From positions 41,427 to 105,426 of the forward strand of contig CAMDDU010000012.1 of assembly GCA_945892985.1 (NCBI GenBank): a stretch of 64,000 nucleotides of DNA, given 5' to 3'. Positions 25,877 through 34,386 of the stretch are shown here, in pieces. The position numbers and the translations under genes are program-made. Under the pieces are notes generated by a model that saw nothing but the letters and a program-made list of their open reading frames with translations, did no database searches and was not told where the DNA came from. The DNA is from CAITSH01 sp945892985 (GTDB taxonomy: Bacteria > Pseudomonadota > Gammaproteobacteria > Burkholderiales > SG8-39). How positions within the stretch are numbered: position 1 is the first letter of the stretch; the number at the start of each line of letters is the position of its first letter.

Positions 25877-27771
25877 GCGGCTGATTGCTCATGTCGAAGT
25901 TTCAATCCACGCTTAAGGTGAACTAGGAGCAAGGATATGGCCGCGGGGGTCATCCCTTGAATGCGAGATGCCTGTCCGACAGTTTCCGGCTTATGCTGGT
26001 TGAGTTTTTGCTGCACCTCAATGGACAGGCCATGTACAGTACGATAGTCCAGATTCTGAGGCAACCGTGCGGTTTCAGCATGCTCGTGACGGGCAATTTC
26101 TTCATACTGGCGATCAATATAGCCTTGGTATTTCGTCTGGATTTCGACCTGCTGCGCAACTGTGGTGTCATTTACTCCTGGCGTCAGTCCAGGCAGAGTC
26201 ATTAGATCCTGATACGAAACCTCTGGTCGTCGAAGCAAGTCAGCCAGGGAATACTCCCGTTCAATTCCCTTTCCAAGAATGCGCTCAGAGTCTGCAAGCT
26301 GTAGCGTTTTGGGATTTACCCAAGTGGACTTAAGCCGCTCCAACTCCAATGCAATGGCATCCCGTTTGCGGGCAAAAGCCTGCCAACGCTCCTCGTCAAC
26401 CAGACCAAGTTGATAACCAAGTTCAGTCAAGCGCAAATCAGCGTTGTCCTCACGCAACATCAAACGATATTCGGCTCGGCTCGTAAACATTCGGTACGGT
26501 TCGGTCACACCCCGCGCAACCAAATCATCGACCAAGACACCGATATAGGCCTCATCGCGACGCGGACACCAAGCATCCTTGCCCTTAACTTGAAGCGCCG
26601 CATTTACGCCTGCGAGTAAGCCTTGCGCTGCCGCCTCTTCATAGCCTGTAGTACCATTTATCTGCCCCGCAAAGAAAAGTCCATGAATCGCCTTGGTTTC
26701 AAGCGAAGTCTTCAATGCTCTGGGATCAAAGTAGTCGTACTCGATGGCATATCCTGGACGCAATATGTGTGCACTTTCCATTCCTCGGATACTTCTAACC
26801 AGTGCCAACTGAACATCAAAAGGCAAACTCGTGGAGATCCCGTTTGGGTATATCTCCCACGTGTCCAGTCCCTCGGGCTCCAAAAAGATCTGGTGACTCG
26901 CCTTATTGGCAAAACGGTGAATCTTGTCCTCAATTGAGGGGCAATAGCGCGGACCGACGCCCTCAATAACGCCGGTGTACATCGGCGATCGATCGAGCCC
27001 GCCCCGAATTATTTCGTGCGTGCGCTCATTGGTGTGCGTAACCCAGCATGGCAGTTGCGCCGGATGCATCTCCCGGTTTCCCATAAATGAAAAAATAGGC
27101 TCTGGAACATCGCCTGATTGTCGCGCCATGACAGAAAAATCTACGGTCCGCCCATCAATACGTGGCGGCGTGCCAGTTTTGAGTCGGCCAACAGGTAGCT
27201 TTAATTCTCGCAGACGCGCAGCAAGACTTGTAGCCGGCGGATCCCCCGCTCGTCCTGCCTGATAATTTGCAAGCCCCACATGAACCAAACCCGCCAAAAA
27301 TGTTCCGGCGGTAAGTATTACCGTTCTGCCGGTGAACCGGATTCCCAGCTGGGTAACCACGCCAACAACCTGATCCCCATCCAGGGTTAAGTCATCTACC
27401 CCTTGCTGGAATAGCGTCAAATTGGGTTGGTTTTCAAGCCGTTTCCTGATGGCTTTGCGGTAAAGAACACGATCCGCTTGAGCTCGTGTCGCACGAACTG
27501 CTGGGCCCTTACTGGAGTTTAGGGTGCGAAATTGGATGCCCGCTTCGTCCGTCGCAATCGCCATCGCACCACCCAGAGCATCCACCTCTCGCACTAGGTG
27601 TCCCTTTCCAATGCCGCCGATAGACGGATTGCAGGACATCTGACCCAAGGTTTCCAAGTTGTGCGTCAGTAGTAGCGTACAACACCCCGCACGTGCAGCG
27701 GCCAAAGCCGCCTCTGTCCCGGCGTGACCTCCGCCGATAACAATGACTTCGAATTGGCTTGGAAACCGCAT
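25873..27771 (-). CDS. mnmG: tRNA uridine-34 5-carboxymethylaminomethyl modification enzyme MnmG (GidA)
   Basis: FAD enzyme that, with MnmE (also in this window), builds cmnm5/nm5 on wobble U34 of several tRNAs. From the ATG at 27771 it has 632 residues; a GTG two codons earlier is possible, but the ATG gives the family start MRFPSQFEVIVIGGGHAGTEAA with the dinucleotide-binding GGGHAG. CNPSIGGIGKGHLVREVDALGG follows, then PPRIDGRTVDFS, IEGVGPRYCPSIEDKI and INGTTGYEEAAAQGLLAGVNAAL. It heads the mnmG-rsmG-parA-parB operon, with parS sites in its upstream region. Confidence 0.97.
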   Translation of the reverse strand: MRFPSQFEVIVIGGGHAGTEAALAAARAGCCTLLLTHNLETLGQMSCNPSIGGIGKGHLVREVDALGGAMAIATDEAGIQFRTLNSSKGPAVRATRAQADRVLYRKAIRKRLENQPNLTLFQQGVDDLTLDGDQVVGVVTQLGIRFTGRTVILTAGTFLAGLVHVGLANYQAGRAGDPPATSLAARLRELKLPVGRLKTGTPPRIDGRTVDFSVMARQSGDVPEPIFSFMGNREMHPAQLPCWVTHTNERTHEIIRGGLDRSPMYTGVIEGVGPRYCPSIEDKIHRFANKASHQIFLEPEGLDTWEIYPNGISTSLPFDVQLALVRSIRGMESAHILRPGYAIEYDYFDPRALKTSLETKAIHGLFFAGQINGTTGYEEAAAQGLLAGVNAALQVKGKDAWCPRRDEAYIGVLVDDLVARGVTEPYRMFTSRAEYRLMLREDNADLRLTELGYQLGLVDEERWQAFARKRDAIALELERLKSTWVNPKTLQLADSERILGKGIEREYSLADLLRRPEVSYQDLMTLPGLTPGVNDTTVAQQVEIQTKYQGYIDRQYEEIARHEHAETARLPQNLDYRTVHGLSIEVQQKLNQHKPETVGQASRIQGMTPAAISLLLVHLKRGLKLRHEQSAA

Positions 27772-27836
27772 TAGCACTCACAATAGACAAACTCGGAAGG
27801 AGGCGAATTTTAGCCGGTTTCGATTACCCAGACCAA

Positions 27837-27852
27837 TGTTTCACGTGGAACA
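27837..27852. other. parS site 1
   Basis: TGTTTCACGTGGAACA, one change from the universal bacterial parS TGTTTCACGTGAAACA; it keeps the central TTTCACGTGgAA core. It lies about 65 bases upstream of mnmG and is a ParB nucleation site near the origin. Confidence 0.92.
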
Positions 27853-27874
27853 AAAAGATTCGCGATTGTGCGAA

Positions 27875-27890
27875 TGTTTCACGTGAAACA
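27875..27890. other. parS site 2 (perfect consensus)
   Basis: TGTTTCACGTGAAACA, a perfect 16-base palindrome identical to the consensus parS, 22 bases after site 1. Start-to-start spacing is 38 bases. The pair is about 9 kb from the dnaA region, as expected for origin-proximal parS. Confidence 0.97.
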
Positions 27891-27904
27891 CCCATCGTAC
27901 AAAT

Positions 27905-28110
27905 TTACCCAATTGCAGCCTTGAGTTCGCGATATACCAAGCAAGCAAACACCACGTAGGACAGCAAACCAATCCATCAACGCAACGCTACCCAGAACAA
28001 GCATTAAGCACCGTATTTCCCTGCTAAATCAGTGTCGCACCAATAAAAGACAGTAATTCGGCAATCTGCCAAATACGATTAAAAGAAATCCCAGAAAGCA
28101 TTAATCCCAC
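27905..28110 (-). pseudogene. Possible decayed membrane-protein gene between parS and the IS remnant
   Basis: Two short stretches in different minus frames look like membrane protein: one reads IGVGLMLSGISFNRIWQIAELLS and soon hits a TAG, the other reads LLSYVVFACLVYRELKAAIG then TAA at 27905. A frame change and stops separate them. The order and hydrophobic character suggest the tail of a broken gene cut off by the neighbouring insertion element. The family is not recognised and this is a weak call. Confidence 0.25.
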
Positions 28111-28118
28111 GCCAATAG

Positions 28119-28707
28119 TGTCCGGCTAATCGGATGTCAATTTACTTGAAAGCCAACACCGACGCGGCTTTGCGGCCGATTTTGCCTGGTGCCGATTTGA
28201 CCTATGAATCTTCCTTATTATGTGGTTTCCGTCCGCTGATATTCCAGAGGGTAAGCCATGAATATCGGCAAGACGCCGTTTGCACATGCGATGGCGTTGC
28301 TTCCGTGGACGAGCTTTACGCGAAACGGGACTCGGCCAATGCAGACGTGCGCCGGAACGGTGCGTAGCAGTCTCACGTCATCGCCCCTGCGCAATTGACT
28401 TGGCCCGACATTGAGGTCACGCCGCGAACAAATTCAAGCGAGCTCTACCACGATGAAGCCCCGGGGGCTGGATTTGACCGACACGGTCTACGCCATGAAT
28501 GTGACGACGATAGATCTGTGATTGAGTCTGTTACGGTGGTTCCACTTCAAAGACCCCAAGTCGGGCGAGACCTTGGTGTTTCTTACCAACAACACCAGCC
28601 TGCCGTTTCTGACCATCGCCGCACTCTACAAGAATAGCCGGCAGGTGGAGTTACTCTTCAAATGGATCAAGCAACATCAGCGAAGATGGCGCCTAAAAAC
28701 AAGATGA
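28119..28707 (+). mobile_element. Decayed IS4-family insertion sequence
   Basis: Pieces of an IS4-type transposase lie in order but in different frames and with large internal loss. From the ATG at 28258: MNIGKTPFAHAMALLPWTSF, the usual N-terminus of this group. About 28470-28545: LDLTDTVYAMNVTTIDL and LSLLRWFHF around the first catalytic Asp, interrupted by a stop. 28545-28707: KSGETLVFLTNN and FLTIAALYKNSRQVELLFKWIKQH, around the Y-x-x-x-x-x-x-E-x-x-F-K-W catalytic signature (here LYKNSRQVELLFKWIKQ). The left end may be TGTCCGGCTAA at 28119; no matching right inverted repeat was found. It cannot be active. Confidence 0.75.
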
Positions 28708-28830
28708 CTACGTTGGGCTAAACCGTTTAACGCCAGTTATGCCTTCGTCATAAAATGTCCGCACGTTCGCCCAACGCACATCAAGCGGTCACACCCCATC
28801 GAGCAATATCACCCAACCAAACGCAAAACA

Positions 28831-28856
28831 AAAAAGCCGCACGATGGCGGCTTTTT
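28831..28856 (-). terminator. Rho-independent terminator of pckG
   Basis: Arms AAAAAGCCGC and GCGGCTTTTT with a 6-base loop, followed on the minus strand by further T's. It begins 17 bases after the pckG stop: a textbook G/C-rich stem plus T-run, and because of the A-run also a possible bidirectional terminator. Confidence 0.9.
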
Positions 28857-28873
28857 CCAGGAGTACGCCCAGT

Positions 28874-30709
28874 TCAGTTCCCCAAGCGCAATCCCAACAA
28901 CTCCCGACTCAAAGCAAGCTGCCTAGGCAAACGATCTTTCACCTTGGCAAAAAGCTCATCATGTAACGCGAGTTCCTTCGCCCAATCTGCGGCGTCCAGA
29001 GTGCTGACCGTTGCATATTCTTCCGGACCAAAATCCAGACCCTGCCAAGACAAATCATCAAAGTCCGGCACCCAACCGATGGCGGTTTCCCGCGCATGGG
29101 CAAGGCCTTGACAACGCTCAACGACCCAACGAAGCACGCGCATATTTTCACCAAACCCTGGCCAGGCGAACCTCCCGTTCGCATCTTTACGGAACCAGTT
29201 AACTTGAAAAATATGGGGAGCATACTTAACCACCTTACCCATCTTCAGCCAATGCTCGAAATAATCTCCAATGTTGTAACCGCAAAACGCAATCATCGCG
29301 AATGGATCTCGACGGACAACCCCAACTTCGCCAACAATAGCGGCCGTCGTCTCAGATCCCATCGTGGCGGCCTTATAGACTCCGTCCTCCCAATTGAAGG
29401 CCTCAACAACCAAGGGCGCCGTGTTAGTACGACGACCGCCAAACAAAAACGCCGCAATAGGTACTCCGTCGGGATCATCCCACTTCGGATCCAGCGAAGG
29501 GCATTGCGTTGAAGAAACCGTAAACCGTGCATTTGCATGCGCCGCGTTTCTACCGCATCCCGGCATCCACGACTGCCCCGTCCAATCGGTAAGAACCGCC
29601 GGCGCGACCTCGGTCATCCCCTCCCACCAAACATCACCCTCAGGCGTCTCAGCAACATTAGTGAAAATCGTATTGCTCTGAATTGCCTTCATACAATTCG
29701 GATTAGATTGCGTACTGGTGCCCGGGGCGACGCCGAAATACCCCGCTTCAGGATTGATAGCGTAAAAATGTCCGTCCTTACCAGGCTTGATCCAGGCAAT
29801 ATCCTCACCGACGGTTTCGACCTTCCAGCCGTCAAAACCTTTAGGCGGCACCAGCATCGCAAGATTCGTCTTGCCGCAGGCACTTGGAAACGCCGCCGCC
29901 ACGTAAGCTTTTTTACCTTCGGGACTTGTGATTCCCAAAATCAACATGTGTTCCGCCAACCACCCCTCGTCGCGCGCCATCACCGATGCAATCCGTAACG
30001 CGAGACACTTCTTGCCTAGCAACGCATTGCCGCCATAACCCGATCCGTACGACCAGATTTCGCGCGTCTCAGGAAAATGGACAATCCATTTTTCTTCCTT
30101 GTTTGATGGCCACCTTGCATCCGCCTGACCTGGGACAAGCGGCATACCCACGGAATGAACACAGGGTACGAAATATCCGTCGGTTCCTAGAACATCATAA
30201 ACAGCCTTACCCATCCGGGTCATGACTTTCATGCTTACGACGACATACGGCGAATCCGTAAGCTCAACTCCAATATGCGCGATATGCGACCCGAGCGGAC
30301 CCATAGAGAACGGAATCACGTAGAGCGTACGGCCACGCATACAGCCGTCGAAAAGTCGGTTCATCGTGTTACGCATTTCCGCCGGCGCAACCCAATTGTT
30401 TGTAGGACCCGCATCGTCCTGCTTTTCACAACTGATAAATGTTCGTTCCTCGACCCGCGCGACATCTGCCGGGTCAGACAGTGCAAGATAGCTATTGGGC
30501 CTCAACGTTGGATTCAGCCGCTTCATCATCCCGCTCTCGACCATCTCAGCGCAAAGACGATCATATTCGGCCTCACTGCCATCACACCAAACAATACGCT
30601 CCGGCCTTGTCAGCGCCGCGATTTGCGCTACCCATTCCTTAAGGCGTTGGTGACGCACATATACAGGTGCCGCCAGATCAAAGGCCTGGGGAGTACGGGG
30701 TTGGTTCAT
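28874..30709 (-). CDS. pckG: Phosphoenolpyruvate carboxykinase (GTP)
   Basis: Interconverts oxaloacetate + GTP and phosphoenolpyruvate + GDP + CO2, the entry to gluconeogenesis. 611 residues, the normal size of the GTP class. It has the kinase-1a P-loop FPSACGKTNLAM (about residue 273-284) with the reactive Cys, then DIAWIKPGKDGHFYAINPEAGYFGVAPGT and the GTP-class guanine site region ATMGSETTAA. It is a single-gene unit ending in a strong terminator. It does not resemble the ATP-dependent pckA. Confidence 0.97.
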   Translation of the reverse strand: MNQPRTPQAFDLAAPVYVRHQRLKEWVAQIAALTRPERIVWCDGSEAEYDRLCAEMVESGMMKRLNPTLRPNSYLALSDPADVARVEERTFISCEKQDDAGPTNNWVAPAEMRNTMNRLFDGCMRGRTLYVIPFSMGPLGSHIAHIGVELTDSPYVVVSMKVMTRMGKAVYDVLGTDGYFVPCVHSVGMPLVPGQADARWPSNKEEKWIVHFPETREIWSYGSGYGGNALLGKKCLALRIASVMARDEGWLAEHMLILGITSPEGKKAYVAAAFPSACGKTNLAMLVPPKGFDGWKVETVGEDIAWIKPGKDGHFYAINPEAGYFGVAPGTSTQSNPNCMKAIQSNTIFTNVAETPEGDVWWEGMTEVAPAVLTDWTGQSWMPGCGRNAAHANARFTVSSTQCPSLDPKWDDPDGVPIAAFLFGGRRTNTAPLVVEAFNWEDGVYKAATMGSETTAAIVGEVGVVRRDPFAMIAFCGYNIGDYFEHWLKMGKVVKYAPHIFQVNWFRKDANGRFAWPGFGENMRVLRWVVERCQGLAHARETAIGWVPDFDDLSWQGLDFGPEEYATVSTLDAADWAKELALHDELFAKVKDRLPRQLALSRELLGLRLGN

Positions 30710-30859
30710 GGATCCTCGCTATTGTGGAATGTTCAGTCGGTCTTAGTATTGCGGGCTTCAAGCGCACGAGCCCCGTTATTGTGGGACGTATTTTACGCCG
30801 AAGGTGGCTACGAGGAAATACGACATCACACCTGTCTCAAAACAGCTAAATTTAAAAGG

Positions 30860-31909
30860 CTAACGGAGCCCAATTCGTCCGGCAAACCGACGCGCCACAC
30901 GAAATAGCGGCCCGGTTGTCGTGACCAGAATAATGACGCGAGTCACTTGCGCCGCAGTAACCAGCGGTACGCCTAATTGCAATACCTTCGCCGTAATACA
31001 CATCTCAGCCACGCCCCCGGGTGCCGTTGCCAAAACCATCGTAGGCATGGAAAGACCTCCTAAATGAGAAAGCAGCCAAGCAAATAGCCCCGACATGAAA
31101 ATAGCGATCAAAATACTACCGCTGACAACAAGAATAAACCGCGGCGAGCGCCTTAAAAACGCTTGGTCAAATCTCGCCCCCAGTGAACAGCCGATGAGCA
31201 ACTGAGCCCCATTACTCAGCAAGCCGGGCATCGAAGATAAATGAATCTCGCAGACCGTAAGTGCAATTACTACACCCAATGCACCCAAAAACCAGGGGTT
31301 CGGCGCCCGCATCACGCGCATCACCGCCCCCCCCATTGCCCCACAAACAAGGAGAATAAATATTCCGGTCGAATCAAATGCTTGCATTGACTGCTGATAA
31401 ATATCACTCCCATGACCACCCAAAAGGGTCATGGCCACAGGAACCAGAACTACAACGAAAACAATACGCAGCGATTGCGCCACGGCGATGCGATCGGTCT
31501 TTGCGCCGTAACGCTCACCCAAATTCGACATCTCCGCCGCACCACCAGGAACGCTTGCAAAAAAAGCTGTCGTGCGGTCAACTCCGGCGAAACGCCACAG
31601 AAAAAAAGCACCTGCATAGGCTAGAACGGTAGCGAACAAGGCCGCGGCTACTAGTAAATACCAACTTGCCAACACCTCCCGAGCGACGAGCGGCGTAAAA
31701 TAAAGTCCGAGGGCGCTGCCAATAACGATCTGACCCACCTCGCGCCCACCCTTAGGTGCAGCGAGATCAATACCGCGGAATTTTAGAATGGCCATCGCGA
31801 TAAGCGGGCCGATCATCCAGGGCAACGGGGTATGCAAACCCTGGCAAAGCACACCGCCCACAGCGCAGGCAAGCAATGCCTTTAACGGCGCAGAATACGC
31901 TTTCTTCAC
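30860..31909 (-). CDS. AbrB-family membrane protein (putative transporter/regulator)
   Basis: 349 residues with about ten hydrophobic segments in two similar halves, each carrying a glycine-rich SVPGGAAEMSNLG (about residue 115) or ATAPGGVAEMCITAKVL (about 295) motif: the duplicated AbrB domain, Pfam family once named ammonia monooxygenase. E. coli AbrB affects aidB expression; a transport role is often suggested but unproven. In betaproteobacteria these genes commonly sit beside Bug receptors, as here, where the next gene upstream is one. A functional link is inference. Confidence 0.88.
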   Translation of the reverse strand: MKKAYSAPLKALLACAVGGVLCQGLHTPLPWMIGPLIAMAILKFRGIDLAAPKGGREVGQIVIGSALGLYFTPLVAREVLASWYLLVAAALFATVLAYAGAFFLWRFAGVDRTTAFFASVPGGAAEMSNLGERYGAKTDRIAVAQSLRIVFVVVLVPVAMTLLGGHGSDIYQQSMQAFDSTGIFILLVCGAMGGAVMRVMRAPNPWFLGALGVVIALTVCEIHLSSMPGLLSNGAQLLIGCSLGARFDQAFLRRSPRFILVVSGSILIAIFMSGLFAWLLSHLGGLSMPTMVLATAPGGVAEMCITAKVLQLGVPLVTAAQVTRVIILVTTTGPLFRVARRFAGRIGLR

Positions 31910-31997
31910 ACTGCGCGACTAGTCTGATGGCGCCATTGCAGTCGCCACCACCTCTCCTCCGAGACTATGCCGGTATCGGCCAAATTCGATTTGGCCA

Positions 31998-32966
31998 TTA
32001 CTCGACTTTGACATTGGCCTGTTGAACAACTTTGCGCCAACGCTCAATATCTACCTTTATCGTTGCTTGAAACTGCTCGGGCGTCCCGCCCGCAGGAGCA
32101 ACGCCATCGGATGCAAGCAGGTCGGCGGTATCTTTGGACTTTAGCGCGTCATTGGCTGCAAGATTAAGTTTGCTAATGATGGCCTTAGGCACACCTTTTG
32201 GCGCTACCAACCCATGCCATAAAATCACCTCATAACCCAGTACACCCGCTTCCCCAACGGTAGGGATCTCAGCGGCGGCAGGAATACGCTTAGCGGTGGT
32301 CACAGCCAAGGCGCGTAAGCGACCCGATTTCACGTGTTGCAAAGATGTCGAAACGCTACCGAAAATTAGCTGTACATTGCCCGCAATCGCATCGTTTAGC
32401 GCCGGCCCAGTGCCTTTATAAGGAACATGTACGGCCTTAATCTTGGCCATATCAAGAAACAACTCGGATGCCAGGTGCGTGATACTGCCCGATCCGGCGG
32501 TGCCATATGAAAACTTGTCCGGTTGCATTTTTGCAAGGTCAATAAACTCTTTCAAGGTCTTCGCCGGAACCGACGGATGCACCGCCACAAGAAACGGCCC
32601 TTGTGACAGTTGGATAATCGGGGAAATATCGTTAGCCGAATCCCACGACAGCTTGTAAAGACTCGGATTTACCGTGTAGCTCCCAGCGACGAGCAACAGC
32701 GTGTAGCCATCTGCGGGAGCGCGGATCGCCTGCTCAGCGCCAAGATTACCGCCGGCGCCAGGTTTGTTCTCAACAATAACCTGCTGACCAAGTCGCTCAG
32801 TCAACTTTTGTGCAATCAGCCTGCCAATCAGATCGCTTCCGCCGCCAGGCGCGAAGGGAATGATAATTCGAATCGGCTTGATCGGATACTGCTGGCTCTG
32901 GGCCGGGCCGGAAACGGAAACAAAGGCGATTAGGACAAAAAGCAGGACGCCCATCACGTTTTTCAT
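31998..32966 (-). CDS. Bug-family (TctC-like) periplasmic substrate-binding protein
   Basis: 322 residues from the ATG at 32966, preceded by GGAGGA four bases upstream. The open frame continues 93 codons upstream but runs into the end of mnmE and is not coding there. A signal peptide (VLLFVLIAFVSVSGPAQS) is followed by YPIKPIRIIIPFAPGGGSDLIGR, ENKPGAGGNLGAEQ and AVHVPYKGTGP, all Bug landmarks. It has no adjacent TctAB permease; the AbrB-type membrane gene follows 88 bases later. The ligand is unknown. Confidence 0.93.
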   Translation of the reverse strand: MKNVMGVLLFVLIAFVSVSGPAQSQQYPIKPIRIIIPFAPGGGSDLIGRLIAQKLTERLGQQVIVENKPGAGGNLGAEQAIRAPADGYTLLLVAGSYTVNPSLYKLSWDSANDISPIIQLSQGPFLVAVHPSVPAKTLKEFIDLAKMQPDKFSYGTAGSGSITHLASELFLDMAKIKAVHVPYKGTGPALNDAIAGNVQLIFGSVSTSLQHVKSGRLRALAVTTAKRIPAAAEIPTVGEAGVLGYEVILWHGLVAPKGVPKAIISKLNLAANDALKSKDTADLLASDGVAPAGGTPEQFQATIKVDIERWRKVVQQANVKVE

Positions 32967-33030
32967 CTTCCTCCTCCCTTGGTTGCCTACGGACCCTCTC
33001 TTACAAAACGAGAGCCATCTTCTTATCAGT

Positions 33031-34374
33031 CTACTTGCCGATACAAAAACGGGCAAAGATTTCTCCGAGTAACGCATCGGCAGAAAATTTACCGGTGATT
33101 GACTCCAATTGGGTATGCGCACGCCGCAGTTCTTCCGCAAACAACTCTGGACGGGGAAACTCTCCCTCAGCGGCTTGAAGGCTGGTTTGTGCTGCAAGGA
33201 GGGCAGAAACATGTCTTTCCCGGGCGAGAAAAACGTCCTCTTCAAGAACCTCCATACCCGCTACACGCAGCAACGCATCACGCAAGCCCTGAAGACCTTC
33301 GGTAGTCTTGGCAGACAACCAAACCTCTGAAAATCCATCAGCTTGTCCGGTGCTCGCCGCGATTCTTTCGATATCTATTTTGTTGAAAACTACAATCCGC
33401 GCCAAACGCGGCGGCGCCTGGGCCAAAATCTGTCGCGTTTCTTTTGTAAGGCCTGTCCGAGCATCACAAACCAAAACGATAACATCCGCCTCACCAAATT
33501 CTCGCCAACTGCGCTCTATACCCAAACTCTCTACAACATCATTGGTTTCACGTAATCCCGCCGTATCAACGATTTCGAGGCGTACGCCCTCCAGATCAAT
33601 GGTCTCACGGACACTATCGCGTGTCGTACCCGGGATTGGCGAGACTATTGCCAAATCCGACCCAACGAGGCTATTCAACAAGCTTGATTTGCCCACATTA
33701 GGTAAGCCTGCCAACACGACCTTTAGCCCCTTGCGCAGGATGCTGCCCTGCCGGGCTTTTGCAAGCAGACCCCCGACAGCAGCAAGCAACGAAGCTAATT
33801 GGGAAAGCACACGCCCACGATCCAGAACATCAATTTCTTCTTCCGGAAAATCAAGCATTGCCTCAACCAACATTCGCAAGTCAATAATCCCTCGTGCGAG
33901 ACTGCTAACCTGTGCCGAAAACTCTCCACTCAGAGACCGCTGGGCGCTGCGCACTGCACGCTCAGACGCCGCTTCAATCAGGTCCGCAACAGCTTCAGCT
34001 TGCGCCAAATCCATTTTATCGTTGAGAAAAGCACGGCGGGTGAACTCCCCGGGTTCAGCCAAGCGCGCCCCGAGTTGGAGGCAACGCCTGAGTAACATTC
34101 CAAGCACTACCGGGCCGCCATGGCCTTGTAATTCCAGCACATCCTCACCAGTAAAAGATGCCGGACCCGGAAAATACAGAGCAATACCATTATCGATTTG
34201 ACTTGCGTCAGCAGCAAGGAAAACACTACGGGTTGCAATGCGTGGGTTGGGCTTTGAACCCAAAATCGCCGCCATAAGCGGACGCAGATCGTAGCCCGAT
34301 ACTCTTACAACACCAATGCCTCCGCGCCCCGGGGCGGTCGCCACTGCTGCAATGATATCAGCAGCGGCCTTCAT
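33031..34374 (-). CDS. mnmE: tRNA modification GTPase MnmE (TrmE)
   Basis: Partner of MnmG in wobble-U34 modification. 447 residues: N-terminal formyl-THF-binding domain (IAAVATAPGRGGIGVVRVSG), helical domain, and an inserted Ras-like G domain with P-loop GLPNVGKSSLLN (about 218), PGTTRD, DTAGL and NKID. It ends in the conserved CIGK whose Cys is essential. The order rpmH-rnpA-yidD-yidC-mnmE is the standard one next to the origin. Confidence 0.98.
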   Translation of the reverse strand: MKAAADIIAAVATAPGRGGIGVVRVSGYDLRPLMAAILGSKPNPRIATRSVFLAADASQIDNGIALYFPGPASFTGEDVLELQGHGGPVVLGMLLRRCLQLGARLAEPGEFTRRAFLNDKMDLAQAEAVADLIEAASERAVRSAQRSLSGEFSAQVSSLARGIIDLRMLVEAMLDFPEEEIDVLDRGRVLSQLASLLAAVGGLLAKARQGSILRKGLKVVLAGLPNVGKSSLLNSLVGSDLAIVSPIPGTTRDSVRETIDLEGVRLEIVDTAGLRETNDVVESLGIERSWREFGEADVIVLVCDARTGLTKETRQILAQAPPRLARIVVFNKIDIERIAASTGQADGFSEVWLSAKTTEGLQGLRDALLRVAGMEVLEEDVFLARERHVSALLAAQTSLQAAEGEFPRPELFAEELRRAHTQLESITGKFSADALLGEIFARFCIGK

Positions 34375-34386
34375 CGAATGCGCCTC

